Shown here piece by piece: positions 16,845-24,567 of a DNA stretch of 53,599 bases (position 1 is the first letter of the stretch; the number at the start of each line of letters is the position of its first letter). The DNA comes from Rhodobacter sp. CACIA14H1 (GTDB lineage: Bacteria > Pseudomonadota > Alphaproteobacteria > Rhodobacterales > Rhodobacteraceae), in NCBI GenBank assembly GCA_000500915.1, contig AYNO01000003.1, forward strand, positions 1-53,599, given 5' to 3'. The notes beneath the pieces are model-generated. The model was given only the letters and a program-made list of their open reading frames with translations, searched no databases and was not told the origin of the DNA. The position numbers and the translations under genes are program-made.

Positions 16845-17669
16845 TCAACCTTCCCCGCCCCTGTCGGGCAGCCGCAACTCTGCCGTTCCCAGCGCATCGG
16901 CCAATCTTTGGGCAGCCGACCCCGGCCGCAGCGGCTTCTGCTGCCCCTCATGCGGTGCCCAACCCGTCAGGCAGATGATCTCGAACGTCGCCCGCAACCG
17001 GCCCCCGCCGGAATGATGCGCCGCATACAATTCCGCCGCCCGCGCAAAAACCGCCCGCCGCGTGGGCCGCCGCAACCGCGCCGCCAGCGCGTTGCCCTCG
17101 CCCATCGCCCGCAGGTCATGCAGCAAGGCACCGAAATCGCCATAAGTCACCGTCTTGGTGAAACTGTCCGCCACCGGCAGCGCGAATCCCGCCCGCTGCA
17201 ACAGCGCCCCCAGATCGCGGATTTCCCCCATCGGCAGCACGCGCGGCGACAGTCCCCCCGTCACCTCGGCCTCGGCCTGCGCCAGACAGGCCCGCAATTC
17301 CGCCAACGTCTGCCCCCCGAACAGGAAGCCAAGGAACAGCCCGTCCGCCACCAGCGCCCGGCGGCACTGCACCAACTGCCCCACCGGATCATTCGCCCAA
17401 TGCAGCGCCAGCGCATGGATCACCAGATCGTGACCCGCCACGGGCAGGTCCAGCACCTCGTCATCTGCCACCACCCGCGCTGCGGGCAGAACAGGAACGG
17501 CCGGAAACCCCGTCACCACGGCCGGCGTCGTAAACGTCCTGTTAACCTCGTCCAGCCTCTCCTGCACCTCGGCGGCCACCTCGTCATGCAGGAACAGCGC
17601 ATCCGCCTTCGCCCGCGCACGGTTACGAAGCAGGGCAGGGCGGTCGGTCAGGGGCGGTGGCGTCGTCAT
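16845..17669 (-). CDS. SAM-dependent methyltransferase-fold protein (BioC / NDUFAF5-like)
   Basis: The 274-residue protein contains the pattern HALALHWANDPVGQLVQC followed by LFLGFLFGGQTLAELR, which is the segment shared by BioC and the mitochondrial complex I assembly factor NDUFAF5. The N-terminal glycine-rich SAM motif is weak (VVTGFPAVPVL), so it may not methylate; NDUFAF5 itself hydroxylates an arginine of a complex I subunit. Biotin synthesis genes are absent nearby, favouring the NDUFAF5-like reading. The ATG at 17669 is chosen because longer frames run antisense into comF. Confidence 0.75.
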   Translation of the reverse strand: MTTPPPLTDRPALLRNRARAKADALFLHDEVAAEVQERLDEVNRTFTTPAVVTGFPAVPVLPAARVVADDEVLDLPVAGHDLVIHALALHWANDPVGQLVQCRRALVADGLFLGFLFGGQTLAELRACLAQAEAEVTGGLSPRVLPMGEIRDLGALLQRAGFALPVADSFTKTVTYGDFGALLHDLRAMGEGNALAARLRRPTRRAVFARAAELYAAHHSGGGRLRATFEIICLTGWAPHEGQQKPLRPGSAAQRLADALGTAELRLPDRGGEG

Positions 17670-17700
17670 GGCGCGGACCTTGTGCAAGATGGTGTCAAGA

Positions 17701-18414
17701 ATGCAATCCCTGATCCGGCTTCTGTATCCCCCGCAATGCATCGCCTGTGGCGAACCGGTGCAGGAAGACTTCGCCCTCTGCCCGTCCTGCTGGCGCGACA
17801 CGCCCTTCATAACCGGCCTCACCTGCGACGCCTGCGGCACGCCCCTTCCGGGCGATACGGAAGAGATCGCGCATTGCGACGACTGCCTCACCCTCGCCCG
17901 CCCGTGGACCCGGGGCCGCGCCGCCCTGCTCTACAGGGATAATGCCCGCGCCCTCATCCTCGCCTTCAAACATTCCGACCGGATGGACCTTGCCCCCGCC
18001 GCCGCCCGCTGGCTGCACCGCGCCGTGGCGCCCATCCTGACGCCGGACATGATCGTCGCCCCCGTCCCCCTGCACCGCTTCCGCCTGCTCCGCCGCCGCT
18101 ACAACCAGGCTGCGCTGCTCTCTGCCCGCCTCGCGCGGCTGGCGGGCCTCGACCACTGCCCCGACCTGCTGCTCCGCACCCGCCGCACGCCGCCGCAGGA
18201 CCACAAGGACCGCGACGCCCGCTTCCGCAACCTGTCGGGCGCCATCCGCGCCCATCCCCGCCGCCTGCACCATCTGCGGAACCGCGATGTCCTGCTGGTC
18301 GATGATGTGATGACCAGCGGCGCCACCCTTGCCGCCGCGGCCGAGGCCTGCCTTGCCGCAGGCGCAAGGCGGGTATCCGTTGCCGTGCTGGCCCGCGTTG
18401 CGAAGGATGCCTAA
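17701..18414 (+). CDS. comF: ComF-family phosphoribosyltransferase-like protein
   Basis: The 237-residue protein has an N-terminal zinc-ribbon-like region with four C-x2-C pairs (CIAC, CPSC, CDAC, CDDC) and a C-terminal PRTase fold with the PRPP-loop LLVDDVMTSGAT. ComF proteins take part in DNA uptake in transformable bacteria; in alphaproteobacteria the role is open. I choose ATG 17701, where the family N-terminus begins (SLIRLLYPPQC). An in-frame ATG at 17668 would overlap the divergent methyltransferase's start codon. The next gene, grxC, follows after 38 bases. Confidence 0.85.
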   Translation: MQSLIRLLYPPQCIACGEPVQEDFALCPSCWRDTPFITGLTCDACGTPLPGDTEEIAHCDDCLTLARPWTRGRAALLYRDNARALILAFKHSDRMDLAPAAARWLHRAVAPILTPDMIVAPVPLHRFRLLRRRYNQAALLSARLARLAGLDHCPDLLLRTRRTPPQDHKDRDARFRNLSGAIRAHPRRLHHLRNRDVLLVDDVMTSGATLAAAAEACLAAGARRVSVAVLARVAKDA

Positions 18415-18452
18415 ATCCCTATAGTCCCTGCAACCGCGCGAAGGATTGCCCC

Positions 18453-18707
18453 GTGAAACCCGTCGAAATCTACACCACCCCCATCTGCCCCTACTGCCTT
18501 GCCGCCAAGCGTCTTCTGACGAAGAAGGGCGTCCCCTTCACCGAAATCGACGTCAGCCGCGACCCCGCCCTGCGCGACGCCATGACCGCCCGCGCAAACG
18601 GCCGCCGCACCGTGCCGCAGATCTTCGTGGGCCAGACCCATGTCGGCGGCTGCGACGACCTGCACGAACTGGACGCGGCAGGCAAACTGGACCCGCTGCT
18701 CGCATGA
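18453..18707 (+). CDS. grxC: Glutaredoxin 3 type
   Basis: Cytoplasmic thiol-disulfide oxidoreductase that uses glutathione. The 84-residue protein has the active site CPYC at residues 12-15, the cis-proline region TVPQIFVG and the glutathione-binding GGCDDLHEL near 66-74. It starts at GTG 18453. Its stop overlaps the start of the amidase gene by four bases (ATGA), a coupling that suggests a joint task in glutathione chemistry. Confidence 0.93.
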   Translation: MKPVEIYTTPICPYCLAAKRLLTKKGVPFTEIDVSRDPALRDAMTARANGRRTVPQIFVGQTHVGGCDDLHELDAAGKLDPLLA

Positions 18708-19543
18708 TCCGCGCGGGGCTGGTGCAACTGAACGTGACGGACGATCCGGCGGCCAACCTGCCGGAAACGCTCCGCCTTGTCGCACAGGCGGCAGAGGGCG
18801 GCGCAACCTTCGTCCTGACGCCGGAATGCACCAACGCACTCGGCTCCAACCGCGCCCTCCTCCGCACCCGCCTGTACCCCGAAGAAACCGACCCCACGCT
18901 CGCCGCGCTCCGCGATGCGGCGGCGAAACACGGCATCTGGCTGCTGGCAGGCTCCCTCGGCCTGCTGACCGGCGACCCCGACGGACGCTTCGCCAACCGC
19001 TCGCTCCTCATCGCGCCGGACGGCAGCGTCAACGCCCGCTACGACAAGATCCACATGTTCGACGTCAACGTGTCGGAAACCGAGGTTTACCGCGAATCCG
19101 CAGGCTACCGCCCCGGCAGCCGCGCCACACTCGCCGACACGCCTTTTGCACGGATCGGCCTGACCGTCTGCTACGACGTCCGCTTCCCCCAGCTCTACCG
19201 CCGCCTCGCCCAGTCCGGCGCGCAGATCATCACCGTCCCCGCCGCCTTCAACCACATCACCGGCGCCGCGCATTGGGAAACCCTGCTCCGCGCCCGCGCC
19301 ATCGAAACCGGCTGCTTCATCCTTGCCCCCGCGCAAACCGGCTTCCATGCGGAAACCGAAGGCAAGGGCCGCCGCACCCACGGCCATTCCCTCGCCATCG
19401 CGCCCTGGGGGGAGATCCTTGCCGATGCGGGCACCGAACCGGGCGTCACCCTGATCGACCTCGACCTGGACGAAGTCACCAAGGCCCGCGCCCGCATCCC
19501 CTCGCTCTCCCACGACCGCGCCTTCACGGGACCGGACCCATGA
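18704..19543 (+). CDS. Carbon-nitrogen hydrolase, Nit1/Nit2-like amidase
   Basis: The 279-residue enzyme of the nitrilase superfamily has the full catalytic set: Glu41 in TPECTN, Lys115 in YDKIHMFDV and Cys156 in VCYDVRFP. These sequences are closest to the Nit branch, whose members hydrolyse deaminated glutathione (Nit1) or 2-oxoglutaramate (Nit2, omega-amidase). Coupling to glutaredoxin favours the deaminated-glutathione repair role, but this is inference. Both its start and stop overlap neighbours by four bases, so grxC, this gene and the MarR gene form one operon. Confidence 0.88.
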   Translation: MIRAGLVQLNVTDDPAANLPETLRLVAQAAEGGATFVLTPECTNALGSNRALLRTRLYPEETDPTLAALRDAAAKHGIWLLAGSLGLLTGDPDGRFANRSLLIAPDGSVNARYDKIHMFDVNVSETEVYRESAGYRPGSRATLADTPFARIGLTVCYDVRFPQLYRRLAQSGAQIITVPAAFNHITGAAHWETLLRARAIETGCFILAPAQTGFHAETEGKGRRTHGHSLAIAPWGEILADAGTEPGVTLIDLDLDEVTKARARIPSLSHDRAFTGPDP

Positions 19544-19986
19544 AGACGCAGGAAAAGACCGAAGACATCGCCGTCGCCCTGTTCGGAGAGCTGTTCATGG
19601 CCGACCAGCTCGCCCGCAATCGCATCTCCAAGGTCCTGCCCAAGGGGATGGAACTGTCGCATTTCTCCGTCCTCAACCACCTTGCGCGGGTGAATGACGA
19701 ACGCACCCCCGCCCAACTCGCCCGCGCCTTCCACGTCACGCGGGGGGCGATGACCAACACGCTGGCCCGTCTGGAATGGGCGGGCCACATCCATATCCGC
19801 CCCGACTGGGACGACGCCCGACGCAAATTCGTGGCCATCAGCCCGTCCGGCCGCGCCGCCCGCGATGCGGCGGTGCAGGCCGTCGCCCCGCTGATCGCGG
19901 AAGTCGTGCAGGCGCTGGGCGCCGACCGCGTGCGGGCGGTGCTGCCGGTCCTGCGCGAAATGCGGACGCGGCTGGAAGGCGAGTAG
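19540..19986 (+). CDS. MarR-family transcriptional regulator
   Basis: The 148-residue DNA-binding protein has a winged helix-turn-helix: RTPAQLARAFHVTRGAMTNT is the recognition region, followed by the wing DWDDARRKFVAISPSGRAA. N- and C-terminal helices would form the dimer. It is the last gene of the grxC operon, so it may respond to thiol or oxidative signals; that is not shown. No ligand-binding or sensor cysteine is evident. Confidence 0.85.
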   Translation: MKTQEKTEDIAVALFGELFMADQLARNRISKVLPKGMELSHFSVLNHLARVNDERTPAQLARAFHVTRGAMTNTLARLEWAGHIHIRPDWDDARRKFVAISPSGRAARDAAVQAVAPLIAEVVQALGADRVRAVLPVLREMRTRLEGE

Positions 19987-20016
19987 GTCTGAACCCCTAT
20001 CCGATCCAAGGCGCAA

Positions 20017-20145
20017 GGCGGGGTGAAAGGTGCCAGTGGCACGTTTCACCCCGCCGCCGGTAGGGACGCGCATGACACGCCGGGGCGGGCGCCTCTGGCG
20101 CACGACCCGAGGGGGCGGGTCGTGCGCGGCCCGTGGCTTTGGGCC
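20017..20145. repeat. Cluster of three strong palindromes between marR and yihY
   Basis: Three inverted repeats follow one another in an otherwise gene-free 241-base gap. The first (20017-20055) has 12-bp perfect arms, GGCGGGGTGAAA and its complement, enclosing a second nested stem (GTGCCA/TGGCAC). The next (20098-20127) has 12-bp arms GCGCACGACCCG with a 6-base loop. A third (20128-20145) has 5-bp arms GGCCC/GGGCC. None ends in a T-run, so ordinary termination is doubtful; a REP/BIME-like repeated extragenic element is the best reading. I see no second copy in this window. Confidence 0.6.
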
Positions 20146-20227
20146 GGAACCAACCGCCGCGCGGGTTGTCGGGGGGTAACAAAACCCCCCAATTGCCCCG
20201 CCCCCCATCCCCCCCTACACTCCCCCC

Positions 20228-21064
20228 ATGCAGCTCCCCTCCATCCCCCACATCCTCAAGGACCTCTGGACCCTCTCCGACGAAAGGGAGCTTGACCTCA
20301 TCGCCGCCGGCATCGCCTTCTACGGCTTCCTCGCCCTCTTCCCCGCCGCCGCCGCCGTCATCGCCATCTGGGGCTTCTTCGCCGATGCCACCCTGATCCG
20401 GCAGGAGCTGCTGCTGGCCAAGGATTACCTACCCACGGATGCCTACATCCTGATCTCCGACCAGATCGAATCCCTCCTCGCGCTGCAATCCGACAGGCTC
20501 GGCCTGGCAACCTTCCTGTCGCTCTTCCTCGCGCTCTGGACCGCCCGCGCCTCCATCGCCGCCCTCATGCGCGGGCTCAACGCCATCCACGGCCTGCCCA
20601 ACCGCGCTGGCCACTGGCACCATCTCCGCGCCATCGTCCTGACGCTGGTGCTGGTCGGCCTTGCCATCGCCGCCCTGATCGCCGCCGTCGTCGGCCCTCT
20701 GGTCCTGTCCTTCTTCCCGCTGGGCGCCTTTGCCACCATCGCGCTGGAACTGGTGCAGCTCTTCATCAGCCTGATGATCGTCGCCATCGGCGTGGCGCTG
20801 ATCTACCGCCTCGGCCTGAACCGCCAGATCCGCCACCCGCTCTTCACCCGCGGGATCCTTGTTGCCGTCCTCATCTGGGTCGCGGCGTCACGCGGCCTTG
20901 TGATCTATCTGGCGAATTTCGACACTTACAACCGCGTCTATGGCTCCATCGGGGCCGTCGCTGCGCTGCTCATCTGGCTCTACCTGTCGGGCTACGCCAT
21001 CCTTCTGGGCGCGGCGGTCGATGCCTCCCGCGCCCGACACCGTGCGGCGGCGATGCTTCAGTAA
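20228..21064 (+). CDS. YihY/BrkB-family inner-membrane protein
   Basis: A 278-residue membrane protein with about six predicted transmembrane helices. The conserved N-terminal motif AAGIAFYGFLALFPAAAA and the family segment LWTARASIAALMRGLN mark it as YihY/BrkB. Members were once called RNase BN by mistake; the true function is unknown, and transport has been suggested. The ATG at 20228 gives the typical N-terminus. The last 7 bases overlap the convergent tamB stop. Confidence 0.85.
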   Translation: MQLPSIPHILKDLWTLSDERELDLIAAGIAFYGFLALFPAAAAVIAIWGFFADATLIRQELLLAKDYLPTDAYILISDQIESLLALQSDRLGLATFLSLFLALWTARASIAALMRGLNAIHGLPNRAGHWHHLRAIVLTLVLVGLAIAALIAAVVGPLVLSFFPLGAFATIALELVQLFISLMIVAIGVALIYRLGLNRQIRHPLFTRGILVAVLIWVAASRGLVIYLANFDTYNRVYGSIGAVAALLIWLYLSGYAILLGAAVDASRARHRAAAMLQ

Positions 21065-24000
21065 TCCCTCTCGAAGAACACGCCCAGCCCCGTATCGCCC
21101 GAAGACCCCGTCCGCGCCCGCACCGTCACCGACTCGGACAGGTCAAGGTTCAGGTTGATCTGGCTCTGCCCCTGATCGTCCACCACCACCTCGGAATAGA
21201 TGTTTTCGGTCAGGTACTTGCCCGCCCGCACCGTCGCCCCGCCCTCGGCCCCGGTCTGCACGTCCAGATCGTCCAGCCCGAACCCCTGCCGCAGCCGCCC
21301 GACGATCCCCACGCCCCCGCGCCCCGCCAAAGTCGCCACCGCATTGGCCAGTTGCGCCGCCTGCAGCGCCGACAGGTTCTCGATCCCGCGCCCGAACAGC
21401 AGGCGCGACAGCACCTCCTCCTCCGGCAGTTCGGGGTTGGACGTGAAGGTCACGACCGGCTCCGTCGCGGGTCCGTCAATGCGGACGAAACTGGTGATCC
21501 CGTCGCTTTCGTTCGACGCCGCGACAGACAGCATCGGCACGAAATTCCCCTCCAGCGCCAAAGTCGCCTCGCCCAGCTCCAGCCGCTTGCCAAGGATGTC
21601 CAGCCGTCCGCGGATCAGGCTGAACGATCCCGAAGGCACCACCGCCGCCGTCGTCCCGCCCAGCCGCAACGCGCCCCCCAGTTCCGCATCCAGCCCCCGC
21701 CCGCGGATGTATATCTGCGACGGCGCCGAAATCGTCAGGTCCAGCGCAAGGGGACGCGCCGCCGCCCGCCCGCCGCTTTCCGCCGACCCGCCCAACAGCC
21801 CCGCCCGCGCCCGCGTCGCACGGACATCCGCAGGCTCGTTCACATGCCGCAGGTCGGGAATATCCGCCGCCCCGCCAAGCCCCGTCGAAGGAATCTGCAC
21901 CTCCGTCCCCGTCAGCACGATCTGCCCGCCCACCGTGCCGCCACCCGTCAGCGGCCCGCGCACCGTCACCTCGCCATTGGCCGTCGTCTCGAACAGGTTC
22001 GGGTCCCGCAACACGGCATTCAGCAGCGCCACCCGCAGATCGGCCGCAAAGGGCGCGGCCAGCCCGACCGACCCCGCGAAACTCACCCCGCCGCCACTGG
22101 TCAGACCGGCCCCGCCCGTCACCTGCGCCCGCCCGCCCGCCAGATCGGCGGTCAGGTCCACATCCTGCAGCGCAAAGAACAGCGCGGGGTCCGAAATCCG
22201 CCCTCCCGACAGCGCCACCCGTCCCGACAGCGACGACAGCGCGAACGGCCCCCGCAACCCGAGGTCGAACCGCACCGGCCCCGATACCAGCCGCCCCGAC
22301 AGGAAGGCATTGGCCAGCCCCGCCTGCGCCGCTCCCGTGACCTTCAGGTCGGCCCCCGACCCGTCCCGCCGGACCAGCCCGGCAATCCGCGCGTCGATTC
22401 CCCCCGGCCCCTGCGCCCGCAGGTCCAGATCATAGCCCGCATCCCGCTCCCCCGCCGTGCCCGACACCGTCACCGGCCCCGGAAACTCCGGCAACAGCAG
22501 GCCAAGGTCCGCCAGCCGCGCCTGCACCCCCAGCGCGGCAGGGTCGCCGCCTGCGGTCAGGGTCAGTTGCGGATTTCCCAGCCGCAGCCCGTTCAGCCGC
22601 ACCGCGCCCTCTGCCACCGCCAGATCGACCGACAGCGTGGTCTGCCCCCGCAGCAGCCTGTCCACCTCGGCCTGCCCGGTGCCAAGATCGCGCCCCGTCC
22701 CCTCCAGCGTCACGCGCAGGGCGTCCGGCGCCTCCTCCAGCCGCATCGCCCCCGACACGGCGCCCCGCAGACCGCCGCCCAGCACCGACAGGTCGCGGAA
22801 ATCCACCGTCGCGCCGATCTCGCTCCGCCCGCTCGTCACCGTCCCCGACGCCCGCGCGTCCAGCGTCCCCGCCGCCACCGAAAGGTCGCGCAGCACGGTC
22901 CCCTCCGGCGTCCGCGCGGCGGACAGGGTGATCCGGCTCTCCCCCCGCAACAGCGCGTCCGCCTGCGCCTGCGCCACCGTCACGCCCTGCCCCGTAACCC
23001 CCGCCTCCACATCGAACGCCCCGGTCAGCGGACTGAACCGCCCCTCCACCGCCAGTTCCGCCGCCCCGCCCAGTGGCCGCCCCGCCAGCGCCGACAGCCG
23101 CGACAGGTCGCCCATCCGCGCCACCGCCGCGCCCGAAACCTCCAGCGCCGCCTCCAGCCCGGCGACGACCGCACGCCCTTCCAGCCCGTAATCCTCGCCC
23201 CGCAGCACGATGCGCGGCAGGCGCAGCCCGTCGCCACCCTGCCGCCAGGCCAGAATCACCTGCCCGTCCAGATCGCGCCCCAGCGCCGCCGCCACCCCGT
23301 CATCCGCAGGCACCACGCCCCGCCCCGCGAAATCCACCGTCGCGCCCACATGCGCCGCGCCCTCCCGCCGCCAGATCCGCCCCGACGCGTCCAGCGCCAG
23401 CCGCTCCGCCACAAGCCCCGCACGCTCCAGCCCGTCGATCACCACATCGCCGGACCACCCCTCGCCCCGCGTCCGGTCATAGGCCACATCCAGCACGACC
23501 GACCGCACCCGCGTCCGGTCCTCTCCCGACAGCGGCAGCAGCACCGGCTCCCCGCTTTCCAGCCCGATCTTCCCCTGCAGCGCGAAATCCAGCGGCAACC
23601 CGTCCGCCGCCAGCACCATCCGCCCCGCCAAAGCGACCGCCTGCGCCTCCAGCGCAAAGTCCCGCAACCGCACGACCCCCGCCGCCGACCTGTCGCCCTC
23701 GGCCCGCAGTGCGATCCGGTCGCCGAAGAAATCGGCGTAATCCGGCAACCACAACGGCGCCAGATCCCCCGCCAGATCGACCGCGAACCCCCGCGCACCG
23801 TCCTCCGTGCCGGTCAGTTCCACCGTCCCCGCCAGCCGCTCCACCCCGTCCGTTTGCAACCCGACCGTGGCCACGAAATCCGTCACCGGCCCCGATCCCT
23901 GCACGGCCAGTCGCGCCGAGGGCGCACCGGGTATCCCCAGCTTGCGCACCGCGATTCCCCCGGCCTCCTCCTCGGCGACAAGGTCCACGTCCAGTTGCCC

Positions 24001-24567
24001 CGTCCTGTTCGCAAAGGAGGCCGTCAGGTCCAGCCTCCCCGCAGGCCCCGCATCCAGCCGCTCCAGCAGGACCCGCGCCGCCCCTTCGCCACCGGCCAGC
24101 GAAGCCGAAGCCTCCAGCCGCCCCTCCAGCGCCTCGCCCAGCACCGCCTCGCCCAGCACGATCCGGTCCGCCGCCAGCCGCCCGATATTCACCGATACCG
24201 GCAGGTCCGGCAGCGCAAAGGAACCGGCCTCGGCCGAAGGCCCCTCCTCGCCGGTCTCCGGCATCCGCTCCAGCACGATCCTGTCGGCCGACAGTTCCGA
24301 CACATCCACCACCCCGCGCAGCAGGGCCGACCGCGACCAGTCCAGCACCACCCCGTCCAGCGTGATCCAGACCCCCGCATCATCCGCGATGGTCAACCGC
24401 TCGATCGTCGCCCGCGACGACAGCGCCCCCTCGAATCCGGTGATCACCACCGCCCGACCCGCGCCGGAAAGATTGTCCTCCAGCAGCGCGGTCAGATACC
24501 CCCGGTCATCCTGTGCCACGGCGGCGCAGGGCAGCAGGCACAGGGCGATGGCAGCCGGAATACGCAT
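21058..24567 (-). CDS. tamB: Translocation and assembly module protein TamB
   Basis: A 1169-residue periplasm-spanning protein. It has an N-terminal signal or anchor (residues 1-18), then long stretches of repeated beta-strands rich in Gly, Ala, Asp and Val, and a C-terminal DUF490/TamB domain ending GVFFERDY. With TamA it helps insert autotransporters and moves lipids to the outer membrane. The start overlaps the tamA stop by one base (TGATG), so translation is coupled. Length fits alphaproteobacterial TamB. The large open frame on the opposite strand is only a GC-driven shadow. Confidence 0.9.
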   Translation of the reverse strand: MRIPAAIALCLLPCAAVAQDDRGYLTALLEDNLSGAGRAVVITGFEGALSSRATIERLTIADDAGVWITLDGVVLDWSRSALLRGVVDVSELSADRIVLERMPETGEEGPSAEAGSFALPDLPVSVNIGRLAADRIVLGEAVLGEALEGRLEASASLAGGEGAARVLLERLDAGPAGRLDLTASFANRTGQLDVDLVAEEEAGGIAVRKLGIPGAPSARLAVQGSGPVTDFVATVGLQTDGVERLAGTVELTGTEDGARGFAVDLAGDLAPLWLPDYADFFGDRIALRAEGDRSAAGVVRLRDFALEAQAVALAGRMVLAADGLPLDFALQGKIGLESGEPVLLPLSGEDRTRVRSVVLDVAYDRTRGEGWSGDVVIDGLERAGLVAERLALDASGRIWRREGAAHVGATVDFAGRGVVPADDGVAAALGRDLDGQVILAWRQGGDGLRLPRIVLRGEDYGLEGRAVVAGLEAALEVSGAAVARMGDLSRLSALAGRPLGGAAELAVEGRFSPLTGAFDVEAGVTGQGVTVAQAQADALLRGESRITLSAARTPEGTVLRDLSVAAGTLDARASGTVTSGRSEIGATVDFRDLSVLGGGLRGAVSGAMRLEEAPDALRVTLEGTGRDLGTGQAEVDRLLRGQTTLSVDLAVAEGAVRLNGLRLGNPQLTLTAGGDPAALGVQARLADLGLLLPEFPGPVTVSGTAGERDAGYDLDLRAQGPGGIDARIAGLVRRDGSGADLKVTGAAQAGLANAFLSGRLVSGPVRFDLGLRGPFALSSLSGRVALSGGRISDPALFFALQDVDLTADLAGGRAQVTGGAGLTSGGGVSFAGSVGLAAPFAADLRVALLNAVLRDPNLFETTANGEVTVRGPLTGGGTVGGQIVLTGTEVQIPSTGLGGAADIPDLRHVNEPADVRATRARAGLLGGSAESGGRAAARPLALDLTISAPSQIYIRGRGLDAELGGALRLGGTTAAVVPSGSFSLIRGRLDILGKRLELGEATLALEGNFVPMLSVAASNESDGITSFVRIDGPATEPVVTFTSNPELPEEEVLSRLLFGRGIENLSALQAAQLANAVATLAGRGGVGIVGRLRQGFGLDDLDVQTGAEGGATVRAGKYLTENIYSEVVVDDQGQSQINLNLDLSESVTVRARTGSSGDTGLGVFFERDY

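Noticed and set aside
18446-18703. Extension of the amidase frame over the whole of grxC
   Set aside because: The 86 extra codons are an out-of-frame reading of grxC, and the amidase family begins at 18704 with a four-base overlap.
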